NCBI RefSeq assembly: GCF_910589235.1
Contig: NC_060955.1
Location: 11,180,837 to 11,244,836 of the forward strand
Length of the DNA: 64,000 nucleotides
Origin: Vespa crabro
Lineage: Eukaryota; Arthropoda; Insecta; Hymenoptera; Vespidae
Reading direction: 5' to 3'
This document shows, piece after piece, positions 1-11,800 of this stretch; within the stretch, counting starts at the first letter, position 1; each line of letters opens with the position of its first letter. Both the position numbers and the translations under genes were made by a program. Under the pieces are notes generated by a model. That model worked only from the letters and a program-made list of their open reading frames with translations. It was not told the origin of the DNA and ran no database searches.

Positions 1-44
1 ACAGCTTGAGAATTGTTTCCAATCGATTCGGACATTGTATTTCT
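1..44. repeat. partial monomer, D-type 3' end
   Basis: The window opens inside a monomer. The visible tail reads CTTGAGAATTG then CGATTCGG, which is how D-type monomers end elsewhere, and the next monomer is A-type. This continues the D-to-A order of the ABCD tetramer that follows, so the array extends past the left edge. Confidence 0.85.
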
Positions 45-383
45 GAAGATCAAACATCTATTTTATCTTGGAATCGACGTTTTAACCTTGTGTCTTAACG
101 TATATACGTTTTTTCGTTCCTAATGGCGTACCATCGAAATACGAAATAATGAAATCTCATTCAAATTCAATTAGTTTATATTCTGTCGACGCATAGTAAA
201 GATTACAACAAGAATATATCTTCCTGACTGTGTGTAAATAGAAGTTTTAACATGAAAATTGTCGAAAAATGAGATCGACAAATGCGAATTTTGTTAAATG
301 CTGAGATAAAATCGTGAACACATTGAAATTACTCGTACCACAGCTTCAGAAATGTTTCCAATCAATTCGGACATTGTATTTCT
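45..383. repeat. reference A-type monomer (family a, 339 bp)
   Basis: First complete unit, used as the type of family a. It has CATCTATTTTATC near its start, GTTTTAACCTTGTGTCTTAACG, then a 14-bp perfect palindrome and TTTTTTCG, the extra-base signature AAATAATGAAATC, GCATAGTAAAG, AAATGCTGAGATAAAATCG and an end in CTTCAGAAATG. It carries stops in all the frames that are partly open in family b. This copy has TTCCTAATGG at 118-127 where the next A copy has TTCATAATGG. Confidence 0.95.
97..110. other. 14-bp perfect palindrome in A-type monomers
   Basis: AACGTATATACGTT is its own reverse complement. It recurs at the same place in A and A2 monomers. In E and G monomers the flanking base changes and only the inner 10 bp CGTATATACG stays palindromic, for example at 2805-2814. 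Family b has no equivalent (TTATATACGATT). The A monomer starting at 24750 has lost it (AACGTCTATACG). Short dyads of this kind are reported in satellites at functional centromeres; a role here is inference. Confidence 0.8.
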
Positions 384-721
384 GAAGATCAAACATTTAT
401 TTTATCTTGGAATCGACGATATAACCTTGTTTCATATTTTATATACGATTATTAGCTCATAAAGAAGTATCATCGAAATACGAAATTTGAAATCTCAATC
501 AATATCAATGCTTTTATATTCTATCGACGCAGAATATACAAAGGAACAAGAACATAAGTTTGTCACTATGTGTAAATACGAGTTTCAACATGAATATTGT
601 AGAAAAATGAGATCGACACATGCGAATTTCGTTAATTGCAGAGCTTCAATCGTGAAAACATTGAACTTACTCGTACCACAGCTTGAGAAATGTTTCCAAC
701 CGATTCGGACATTGTATTTCT
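384..721. repeat. reference B-type monomer (family b, 338 bp)
   Basis: Type copy of B. Diagnostic sites are CATTTATT near the start, GATATAACC (GTTATAACC in other B copies), GAAGTATC, ACAAAGGAAC, GAGTTTCAAC, GTTAATTGCAGAGCTTC and an end in CCAACCGATTCGG. One forward frame is open from 487 to 723, but its first codon is TTG; the first ATG is codon 8. The same segment is also open on the minus strand (585-773). Neither is treated as a gene because sister monomers in the array break both frames. Confidence 0.95.
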
Positions 722-1059
722 GAAGATCATACATCCATTTTATCTTGGAATCGACGTTATAACCTTGTTTCATATGTTATATATGATTATTAGCTCATAA
801 AGAATTATCATCGAAATACGAAATTTCAAATCTCAATCAATATCAATGCTTTTATATTCTATCGACGCAGAATATACAATGGAACAAGAACATAAGTTTG
901 TCACTATGTGTAAATACGAGTTTTAACATGAATATTGTCGAAAATTGAGATCGACACATGCGAATTTCTTTAATTGCAGAGATGTAATCGTGAAATCATT
1001 GAACTTATTCGTACCACAGCTTGAGAAATGTTTCCAATCTATTCGGACATTGTATTTCT
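722..1059. repeat. reference C-type monomer (family b, 338 bp)
   Basis: Type copy of C. Diagnostic sites are CATACATCC, GTTATATATG, GAATTATC, AATTTCAAATC, ACAATGGAAC, GAGTTTTAAC (an in-frame TAA in the frame that is open in B), GTCGAAAATTGAG, CTTTAATTGCAGAGATG and TTATTCGTACC. It contains 13 CpG dinucleotides by direct count. Confidence 0.95.
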
Positions 1060-1397
1060 GAAGATCAAACATCCATTTTATCTTGGAATCGACGTTATAA
1101 CCTTGTTTCATATTTTATATACGATTATTAGCTCATAAAGAATTATCATCGAAATACGAAATTTGAAATCTCAATCAATATCAAGGCTATTATATTCTAT
1201 CGACGCAGAATATACAATGGAACAAGATCATAAGTTTGTCACTATGTGTAAATACGAGATTCAACATGAATATTGTAGAAAAATGAGATCGACACATGCG
1301 AATTTCGTTAATTGCTGAGATTTAATCGTGAAAGCATTGAACTAACTCGTACCACAGCTTGAGAATTGTTTCCAATCGATTCGGACATTGTATTTCT
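1060..1397. repeat. reference D-type monomer (family b, 338 bp)
   Basis: Type copy of D. Diagnostic sites are CATCCATT, GAATTATC, GCTATTATATTC (here AAGGCTATT), AAGATCATAAG, GAGATTCAAC, AATTGCTGAGATTTAATC (an in-frame TGA in the frame open in B) and an end in CTTGAGAATTG, CGATTCGG. D is nearly always followed by a family-a monomer in this window. Confidence 0.95.
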
Positions 1398-2750
1398 GAA
1401 GATCAAACATCTATTTTATCTTGGAATCGACGTTTTAACCTTGTGTCTTAACGTATATACGTTTTTTCGTTCATAATGGCGTACCATCGAAATACGAAAT
1501 AATGAAATCTCATTCAAATTCAATTAGTTTATATTCTGTCGACGCATAGTAAAGATTACAACAAGAATATATCTTCCTGACTGTGTGTAAATAGAAGTTT
1601 TAACATGAAAATTGTCGAAAAATGAGATCGACAAATGCGAATTTTGTTAAATGCTGAGATAAAATCGTGAACACATTGAAATTACTCGTACCACAGCTTC
1701 AGAAATGTTTCCAATCAATTCGGACATTGTATTTCTGAAGATCAAACATTTATTTTATCTTGGAATCGACGATATAACCTTGTTTCATATTTTATATACG
1801 ATTATTAGCTCATAAAGAAGTATCATCGAAATACGAAATTTGAAATCTCAATCAATATCAATGCTTTTATATTCTATCGACGCAGAATATACAAAGGAAC
1901 AAGAACATAAGTTTGTCACTATGTGTAAATACGAGTTTCAACATGAATATTGTAGAAAAATGAGATCGACACATGCGAATTTCGTTAATTGCAGAGCTTC
2001 AATCGTGAAAACATTGAACTTACTCGTACCACAGCTTGAGAAATGTTTCCAACCGATTCGGACATTGTATTTCTGAAGATCATACATCCATTTTATCTTG
2101 GAATCGACGTTATAACCTTGTTTCATATGTTATATATGATTATTAGCTCATAAAGAATTATCATCGAAATACGAAATTTCAAATCTCAATCAATATCAAT
2201 GCTTTTATATTCTATCGACGCAGAATATACAATGGAACAAGAACATAAGTTTGTCACTATGTGTAAATACGAGTTTTAACATGAATATTGTCGAAAATTG
2301 AGATCGACACATGCGAATTTCTTTAATTGCAGAGATGTAATCGTGAAATCATTGAACTTATTCGTACCACAGCTTGAGAAATGTTTCCACTCTATTCGGA
2401 CATTGTATTTCTGAAGATCAAACATCCATTTTATCTTGGAATCGACGTTATAACCTTGTTTCATATTTTATATACGATTATTAGCTCATAAAGAATTATC
2501 ATCGAAATACGAAATTTGAAATCTCAATCAATATCAAGGCTATTATATTCTATCGACGCAGAATATACAATGGAACAAGATCATAAGTTTGTCACTATGT
2601 GTAAATACGAGATTCAACATGAATATTGTAGAAAAATGAGATCGACACATGCGAATTTCGTTAATTGCTGAGATTTAATCGTGAAAGCATTGAACTAACT
2701 CGTACCACAGCTTGAGAATTGTTTCCAATCGATTCGGACATTGTATTTCT

Positions 2751-3089
2751 GAAGATCAAACATCTATTTGATATTGGAATCGACGTTTTGACCTTGTTTC
2801 TTATCGTATATACGTTTTTTCGTTCATAATGGCGTACCATCGAAATACGAAATAATGAAATCTCATTCAAATTCAATTAGTTTATATTCTGACGACGCAG
2901 AATAAAGATTACAACAAGAATATATCTTCCCGACTGTGTGTAAATAGAAGTTTTAACATGAAAATTGTCGAAAAATGAGATCGACAAATGCGAATTTTGT
3001 TAAATGCTGAGATAAAATCGTGAACACATTGAAATTACTCGTACCACAGCTTCAGAAATGTTTCCAATCTATTCGGACATTGTATTCCT
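2751..3089. repeat. reference E-type monomer (family a, 339 bp)
   Basis: Type copy of E, marked by CATCTATTTGATATTGG, GTTTTGACCTTGTTTC and TTATCGTATATACG. This copy belongs to a sub-variant with TCTGACGACGCAG and CTTCCCGACTG, also seen in the E copies starting at 8504, 12565 and 13918, which shows that those four stem from one ancestor. Later E copies read TCTGTCGACGCAG and CTTCCTGACTG. Confidence 0.93.
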
Positions 3090-4443
3090 GAAGATCAAAC
3101 ATCTATTTTATCTTGGAATCGACGTTTTAACCTTGTGTCTTAACGTATATACGTTTTTTCGTTCATAATGGCGTACCATCGAAATACGAAATAATGAAAT
3201 CTCATTCAAATTCAATTAGTTTATATTCTGTCGACGCATAATAAAGATTACAACAAGAATATATCTTCCTGACTGTGTGTAAATAGAAGTTTTCACATGA
3301 AAATTGTCGAAAAATGAGATCGACAAATGCGAATTTTGTTAAATGCTGAGATAAAATCGTGAACACATTGAAATTACTCGTACCACAGCTTCAGAAATGT
3401 TTCCAATCTATTCGGACATTGTATTTCTGAAGATCAAACATTTATTTTATCTTGGAATCGACGTTATAACCTTGTTTCATATGTTATATACGATTATTAG
3501 CTCATAAAGAAGTATCATCGAAATACGAAATTTGAAATCTCAATCAATATCAATGCTATTATATTCTGTCGACGCAGAATACACAATGGAACAAGAACAT
3601 AAGTTTGTCACTATGTGTAAATACGAGTTTCAACATGAATATTGTAGAAAAATGAGATCGACACATGCGAATTTCGTTAATTGCAGAGATGTAATCGTGA
3701 AATCATTGAACTTACTCGTACCACAGCTTGAGAAATGTTTCCAATCTATTCGGACATTGTATTTCTGAAGATCAAACATCCATTTTATCTTGGAATCGAC
3801 GTTATAACCGTGTTTCATATTTTATATACGATTATTAGCTCATAAAGAAGTATCATCGAAATACGAAATTTGAAATCTCAATCAATATCAATGCTATTAT
3901 ATTCTATCGACGCAGAATATACAATGGAACAAGATCATATGTTTGTCAATATGTGTAAATACGAGTTTCAACATGAATATTGTAGAAAAATGAGATCGAC
4001 ACATGCGAATTTCGTTAATTGCTGAGATTTAATCGTGAAAGCATTGAACTAACTCGTACCACAGCTTGAGAATTGTTTCCAATCGATTCGGACATTGTAT
4101 TTCTGAAGATCAAACATCTATTTTATCTTGGAATCGACGTTTTAACCTTGTGTCTTAACGTATATACGTTTTTTCGTTCATAATGGCGTACCATCGAAAT
4201 ACGAAATAATGAAATCTCATTCAAATTCAATTAGTTTATATTCTGTCGACGCATAGTAAAGATTACAACAAGAATATATCTTCCTGACTGTGTGTAAATA
4301 GAAGTTTTAACATGAAAATTGTCGAAAAATGAGATCGACAAATGCGAATTTTGTTAAATGCTGAGATAAAATCGTGAACACATTGAAATTACTCGTACCA
4401 CAGCTTCAGAAATGTTTCCAATCAATTCGGACATTGTATTTCT

Positions 4444-4781
4444 GAAGATCAAACATTTATTTTATCTTGGAATCGACGTTATAACCTTGTTTCATATTTT
4501 ATATACGATTATTAGCTCATAAAGAAGTATCATCGAAATACGAAATTTGAAATCTCAATCAATATCAATGCTATTATATTCTGTCGACGCAGAATACACA
4601 ATGGAACAAGAACATAAGTTTGTCACTATGTGTAAATACGAGTTTCAACATGAATATTGTAGAAAAATGAGATCGACACATGCGAATTTCGTTAATTGCT
4701 GAGATTTAATCGTGAAAGCATTGAACTAACTCGTACCACAGCTTGAGAATTGTTTCCAATCGATTCGGACATTGTATTTCT
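4444..4781. repeat. chimeric monomer F'/D
   Basis: The first two thirds follow F' (TCTGTCGACGCAG, ATACACAATGG, AGAACATAAG), the last third follows D (TTGCTGAGATTTAATC, GAACTAACTCG, CTTGAGAATTG). The same mosaic recurs at 7151-7488 and 11212-11549, always between two A-family monomers, so it spread by block duplication rather than arising three times. Confidence 0.82.
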
Positions 4782-5796
4782 GAAGATCAAACATCTATTT
4801 TATCTTGGAATCGACGTTTTAACCTTGTGTCTTAACGTATATACGTTTTTTCGTTCATAATGGCGTACCATCGAAATACGAAATAATGAAATCTCATTCA
4901 AATTCAATTAGTTTATATTCTGTCGACGCATAGTAAAGATTACAACAAGAATATATCTTCCTGACTGTGTGTAAATAGAAGTTTTAACATGAAAATTGTC
5001 GAAAAATGAGATCGACAAATGCGAATTTTGTTAAATGCTGAGATAAAATCGTGAACACATTGAAATTACTCGTACCACAGCTTCAGAAATGTTTCCAATC
5101 AATTCGGACATTGTATTTCTGAAGATCAAACATTCATTTTATCTTGGAATCGACGTTATAACCTTGTTTCATATGTTATATATGATTATTTGCTCATAAA
5201 GGATTATCATCGAAATACGAAATTTCAAATCTCAATCAATATCAATGCTTTTATATTCTATCGACGCAGAATATACAATGGAACAAGAACATAAGTTTGT
5301 CACTATGTGTAAATACGAGTTTTAACATGAATATTGTCGAAAATTGAGATCGACACATGCGAATTTCTTTAATTGCAGAGATGTAATCGTGAAATCATTG
5401 AACTTATTCGTACCACAGCTTGAGAAATGTTTCCAATCTATTCGGACATTGTATTTCTGAAGATCAAACATCCATTTTATCTTGGAATCGACGTTATAAC
5501 CTTGTTTCATATTTTATATACGATTATTAGCTCATAAAGAATTATCATCGAAATACGAAATTTGAAATCTCAATCAATATCAATGCTATTATATTCTATC
5601 GACGCAGAATATACAATGGAACAAGATCATAAGTTTGTCACTATGTGTAAATACGAGATTCAACATGAATATTGTAGAAAAATGAGATCGACACATGCGA
5701 ATTTCGTTAATTGCTGAGATTTAATCGTGAAAGCATTGAACTAACTCGTACCACAGCTTGAGAATTGTTTCCAATCGATTCGGACATTGTATTTCT

Positions 5797-6135
5797 GAAG
5801 ATCAAACATCTATTTGATATTGGAATCGACGTTTTGACCTTGTTTCTTATCGTATATACGTTTTTTCGTTCATAATGGCGTACCATCGAAATACGAAATA
5901 ATGAAATCTCATTCAAATTCAATTAGTTTATATTCTGTCGACGCATAATAAAGATTACAACAAGAATATATCTTCCTGACTGTGTGTAAATAGAAGTTTT
6001 CACATGAAAATTGTCGAAAAATGAGATCGACAAATGCGAATTTTGTTAAATGCTGAGATAAAATCGTGAACACATTGAAATTACTCGTACCACAGCTTCA
6101 GAAATGTTTCCAATCTATTCGGACATTGTATTTCT
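5797..6135. repeat. chimeric monomer E/A2
   Basis: The start is E (TATTTGATATTGG, GTTTTGACC), while from the GTCGACGCATAATAAAG region on it is A2 (TTTTCACATG, end CTATTCGG). The neighbouring unit has intact E (2751) followed by intact A2 (3090). An exchange between E and A2 that removed one monomer equivalent explains both the mosaic and the loss of 339 bp. Confidence 0.87.
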
Positions 6136-8842
6136 GAAGATCAAACATTTATTTTATCTTGGAATCGACGTTATAACCTTGTTTCATATGTTATATACGA
6201 TTATTAGCTCATAAAGAAGTATCATCGAAATACGAAATTTGAAATCTCAATCAATATCAATGCTATTATATTCTGTCGACGCAGAATACACAATGGAACA
6301 AGAACATAAGTTTGTCACTATGTGTAAATACGAGTTTCAACATGAATATTGTAGAAAAATGAGATCGACACATGCGAATTTCGTTAATTGCAGAGATGTA
6401 ATCGTGAAATCATTGAACTTACTCGTACCACAGCTTGAGAATTGTTTCCAATCTATTCGGACATTGTATTTCTGAAGATCAAACATCCATTTTATCTTGG
6501 AATCGACGTTATAACCGTGTTTCATATTTTATATACGATTATTAGCTCATAAAGAAGTATCATCGAAATACGAAATTTGAAATCTCAATCAATATCAAGG
6601 CTATTATATTCTATCGACGCAGAATATACAATGGAACAAGATCATATGTTTGTCAATATGTGTAAATACGAGTTTCAACATGAATATTGTAGAAAAATGA
6701 GATCGACACATGCGAATTTCGTTAATTGCTGAGATTTAATCGTGAAAGCATTGAACTAACTCGTACCACAGCTTGAGAATTGTTTCCAATCGATTCGGAC
6801 ATTGTATTTCTGAAGATCAAACATCTATTTTATCTTGGAATCGACGTTTTAACCTTGTGTCTTAACGTATATACGTTTTTTCGTTCATAATGGCGTACCA
6901 TCGAAATACGAAATAATGAAATCTCATTCAAATTCAATTAGTTTATATTCTGTCGACGCATAGTAAAGATTACAACAAGAATATATCTTCCTGACTGTGT
7001 GTAAATAGAAGTTTTAACATGAAAATTGTCGAAAAATGAGATCGACAAATGCGAATTTTGTTAAATGCTGAGATAAAATCGTGAACACATTGAAATTACT
7101 CGTACCACAGCTTCAGAAATGTTTCCAATCAATTCGGACATTGTATTTCTGAAGATCAAACATTTATTTTATCTTGGAATCGACGTTATAACCTTGTTTC
7201 ATATTTTATATACGATTATTAGCTCATAAAGAAGTATCATCGAAATACGAAATTTGAAATCTCAATCAATATCAATGCTATTATATTCTGTCGACGCAGA
7301 ATACACAATGGAACAAGAACATAAGTTTGTCACTATGTGTAAATACGAGTTTCAACATGAATATTGTAGAAAAATGAGATCGACACATGCGAATTTCGTT
7401 AATTGCTGAGATTTAATCGTGAAAGCATTGAACTAACTCGTACCACAGCTTGAGAATTGTTTCCAATCGATTCGGACATTGTATTTCTGAAGATCAAACA
7501 TCTATTTTATCTTGGAATCGACGTTTTAACCTTGTGTCTTAACGTATATACGTTTTTTCGTTCATAATGGCGTACCATCGAAATACGAAATAATGAAATC
7601 TCATTCAAATTCAATTAGTTTATATTCTGTCGACGCATAGTAAAGATTACAACAAGAATATATCTTCCTGACTGTGTGTAAATAGAAGTTTTAACATGAA
7701 AATTGTCGAAAAATGAGATCGACAAATGCGAATTTTGTTAAATGCTGAGATAAAATCGTGAACACATTGAAATTACTCGTACCACAGCTTCAGAAATGTT
7801 TCCAATCAATTCGGACATTGTATTTCTGAAGATCAAACATTCATTTTATCTTGGAATCGACGTTATAACCTTGTTTCATATGTTATATATGATTATTTGC
7901 TCATAAAGGATTATCATCGAAATACGAAATTTCAAATCTCAATCAATATCAATGCTTTTATATTCTATCGACGCAGAATATACAATGGAACAAGAACATA
8001 AGTTTGTCACTATGTGTAAATACGAGTTTTAACATGAATATTGTCGAAAATTGAGATCGACACATGCGAATTTCTTTAATTGCAGAGATGTAATCGTGAA
8101 ATCATTGAACTTATTCGTACCACAGCTTGAGAAATGTTTCCAATCTATTCGGACATTGTATTTCTGAAGATCAAACATCCATTTTATCTTGGAATCGACG
8201 TTATAACCTTGTTTCATATTTTATATACGATTATTAGCTCATAAAGAATTATCATCGAAATACGAAATTTGAAATCTCAATCAATATCAATGCTATTATA
8301 TTCTATCGACGCAGAATATACAATGGAACAAGATCATAAGTTTGTCACTATGTGTAAATACGAGATTCAACATGAATATTGTAGAAAAATGAGATCGACA
8401 CATGCGAATTTCGTTAATTGCTGAGATTTAATCGTGAAAGCATTGAACTAACTCGTACCACAGCTTGAGAATTGTTTCCAATCGATTCGGACATTGTATT
8501 TCTGAAGATCAAACATCTATTTGATATTGGAATCGACGTTTTGACCTTGTTTCTTATCGTATATACGTTTTTTCGTTCATAATGGCGTACCATCGAAATA
8601 CGAAATAATGAAATCTCATTCAAATTCAATTAGTTTATATTCTGACGACGCAGAATAAAGATTACAACAAGAATATATCTTCCCGACTGTGTGTAAATAG
8701 AAGTTTTAACATGAAAATTGTCGAAAAATGAGATCGACAAATGCGAATTTTGTTAAATGCTGAGATAAAATCGTGAACACATTGAAATTACTCGTACCAC
8801 AGCTTCAGAAATGTTTCCAATCTATTCGGACATTGTATTCCT

Positions 8843-11800
8843 GAAGATCAAACATCTATTTTATCTTGGAATCGACGTTTTAACCTTGTGTCTTAACGTA
8901 TATACGTTTTTTCGTTCATAATGGCGTACCATCGAAATACGAAATAATGAAATCTCATTCAAATTCAATTAGTTTATATTCTGTCGACGCATAATAAAGA
9001 TTACAACAAGAATATATCTTCCTGACTGTGTGTAAATAGAAGTTTTCACATGAAAATTGTCGAAAAATGAGATCGACAAATGCGAATTTTGTTAAATGCT
9101 GAGATAAAATCGTGAACACATTGAAATTACTCGTACCACAGCTTCAGAAATGTTTCCAATCTATTCGGACATTGTATTTCTGAAGATCAAACATTTATTT
9201 TATCTTGGAATCGACGTTATAACCGTGTTTCATATTTTATATACGATTATTAGCTCATAAAGAAGTATCATCGAAATACGAAATTTGAAATCTCAATCAA
9301 TATCAATGCTATTATATTCTATCGACGCAGAATATACAATGGAACAAGATCATATGTTTGTCAATATGTGTAAATACGAGTTTCAACATGAATATTGTAG
9401 AAAAATGAGATCGACACATGCGAATTTCGTTAATTGCTGAGATTTAATCGTGAAAGCATTGAACTAACTCGTACCACAGCTTGAGAATTGTTTCCAATCG
9501 ATTCGGACATTGTATTTCTGAAGATCAAACATCTATTTTATCTTGGAATCGACGTTTTAACCTTGTGTCTTAACGTATATACGTTTTTTCGTTCATAATG
9601 GCGTACCATCGAAATACGAAATAATGAAATCTCATTCAAATTCAATTAGTTTATATTCTGTCGACGCATAGTAAAGATTACAACAAGAATATATCTTCCT
9701 GACTGTGTGTAAATAGAAGTTTTAACATGAAAATTGTCGAAAAATGAGATCGACAAATGCGAATTTTGTTAAATGCTGAGATAAAATCGTGAACACATTG
9801 AAATTACTCGTACCACAGCTTCAGAAATGTTTCCAATCAATTCGGACATTGTATTTCTGAAGATCAAACATTTATTTTATCTTGGAATCGACGTTATAAC
9901 CTTGTTTCATATTTTATATACGATTATTAGCTCATAAAGAAGTATCATCGAAATACGAAATTTGAAATCTCAATCAATATCAATGCTTTTATATTCTATC
10001 GACGCAGAATATACAAAGGAACAAGAACATAAGTTTGTCACTATGTGTAAATACGAGTTTCAACATGAATATTGTAGAAAAATGAGATCGACACATGCGA
10101 ATTTCGTTAATTGCAGAGCTTCAATCGTGAAAACATTGAACTAACTCGTACCACAGCTTGAGAAATGTTTCCAACCGATTCGGACATTGTATTTCTGAAG
10201 ATCATACATCCATTTTATCTTGGAATCGACGTTATAACCTTGTTTCATATGTTATATACGATTATTAGCTCATAAAGAATTATCATCGAAATACGAAATT
10301 TCAAATCTCAATCAATATCAATGCTTTTATATTCTATCGACGCAGAATATACAATGGAACAAGAACATAAGTTTGTCACTATGTGTAAATACGAGTTTTA
10401 ACATGAATATTGTCGAAAATTGAGATCGACACATGCGAATCTCTTTAATTGCAGAGATGTAATCGTGAAATCATTGAACTTATTCGTACCACAGCTTGAG
10501 AAATGTTTCCAATCTATTCGGACATTGTATTTCTGAAGATCAAACATCCATTTTATCTTGGAATCGACGTTATAACCTTGTTTCATATTTTATATACGAT
10601 TATTAGCTCATAAAGAATTATCATCGAAATACGAAATTTGAAATCTCAATCAATATCAATGCTATTATATTCTATCGACGCAGAATATACAATGGAACAA
10701 GATCATAAGTTTGTCACTATGTGTAAATACGAGATTCAACATGAATATTGTAGAAAAATGAGATCGACACATGCGAATTTCGTTAATTGCTGAGATTTAA
10801 TCGTGAAAGCATTGAACTAACTCGTACCACAGCTTGAGAATTGTTTCCAATCGATTCGGACATTGTATTTCTGAAGATCAAACATCTATTTTATCTTGGA
10901 ATCGACGTTTTAACCTTGTGTCTTAACGTATATACGTTTTTTCGTTCATAATGGCGTACCATCGAAATACGAAATAATGAAATCTCATTCAAATTCAATT
11001 AGTTTATATTCTGTCGACGCATAATAAAGATTACAACAAGAATATATCTTCCTGACTGTGTGTAAATAGAAGTTTTCACATGAAAATTGTCGAAAAATGA
11101 GATCGACAAATGCGAATTTTGTTAAATGCTGAGATAAAATCGTGAACACATTGAAATTACTCGTACCACAGCTTCAGAAATGTTTCCAATCTATTCGGAC
11201 ATTGTATTTCTGAAGATCAAACATTTATTTTATCTTGGAATCGACGTTATAACCTTGTTTCATATGTTATATACGATTATTAGCTCATAAAGAAGTATCA
11301 TCGAAATACGAAATTTGAAATCTCAATCAATATCAATGCTATTATATTCTGTCGACGCAGAATACACAATGGAACAAGAACATAAGTTTGTCACTATGTG
11401 TAAATACGAGTTTCAACATGAATATTGTAGAAAAATGAGATCGACACATGCGAATTTCGTTAATTGCTGAGATTTAATCGTGAAAGCATTGAACTAACTC
11501 GTACCACAGCTTGAGAATTGTTTCCAATCGATTCGGACATTGTATTTCTGAAGATCAAACATCTATTTTATCTTGGAATCGACGTTTTAACCTTGTGTCT
11601 TAACGTATATACGTTTTTTCGTTCATCATGGCGTACCATCGAAATACGAAATAATGAAATCTCATTCAAATTCAATTAGTTTATATTCTGTCGACGCATA
11701 GTAAAGATTACAACAAGAATATATCTTCCTGACTGTGTGTAAATAGAAGTTTTAACATGAAAATTGTCGAAAAATGAGATCGACAAATGCGAATTTTGTT

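Larger units (their letters stand above)
45..2750. repeat. HOR block 1: ABCD tetramer x2 (1353 bp)
   Basis: Monomers 1-8 run A-B-C-D-A-B-C-D. The two 1353-bp units, 45-1397 and 1398-2750, are almost identical; I noticed two substitutions (120 against 1473, and 1036 against 2389). Such similarity against clear divergence among A, B, C and D within a unit is the definition of a higher-order repeat. The order breaks at 2751, where E replaces the expected A. Confidence 0.93.
2751..8842. repeat. HOR block 2: 9-mer plus 8-mer
   Basis: Monomers 9-17 run E-A2-F'-D'-A-F'/D-A-C'-D (2751-5796, 3046 bp). Monomers 18-25 run (E/A2)-F'-D'-A-F'/D-A-C'-D (5797-8503, 2707 bp), and monomer 26 (8504-8842) is E again. 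The segment 3429-5796 corresponds to 6136-8503 monomer for monomer, offset 2707 bp. The shorter second unit has one fused E/A2 monomer where the first has separate E and A2. Confidence 0.9.

Noticed and set aside
105..125. CENP-B-box-like sequence near TTTTTTCGTTCATAATGGCG in family a
   Set aside because: It has TTCG, but lacks the required A at position 9 of the box core and the CGGG block, so it does not meet the canonical TTCGnnnnAnnCGGG pattern. No better match seen in either family.
384..721. 338-bp monomer as an internal dimer of 169 bp
   Set aside because: I compared the two halves by eye and found only brief resemblances (such as ATCGAAATACGAAATTT and GATCGACACATGCGAATTT, which are about 140 bases apart rather than 169). 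A sensitive self-alignment could still find an old duplication.
487..723. 78-codon forward open frame in B, F and F' monomers (also for example 3532-3768, 36358-36594) as a protein gene
   Set aside because: It starts at TTG, not ATG (first ATG is codon 8), has no promoter or polyadenylation context, resembles no family I know, and is broken by TAA in C, TGA in D, several stops in family a and TAA in the B copy at 45729. Its conservation follows from repeat homogenisation.
585..773. 62-codon minus-strand open frame recurring in many b monomers
   Set aside because: It starts at ATG but overlaps the forward frame on the same DNA, is present or absent according to subtype substitutions, and shows no recognisable protein features. 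Treated as a by-product of the repeat.
2661..2876. 71-codon minus-strand open frame across D-E junctions
   Set aside because: It spans two monomers and exists only where the E variant GTTTTGACC and TATTTGATATTGG removes stops present in A. Presence tracks the E subtype, not any gene structure.
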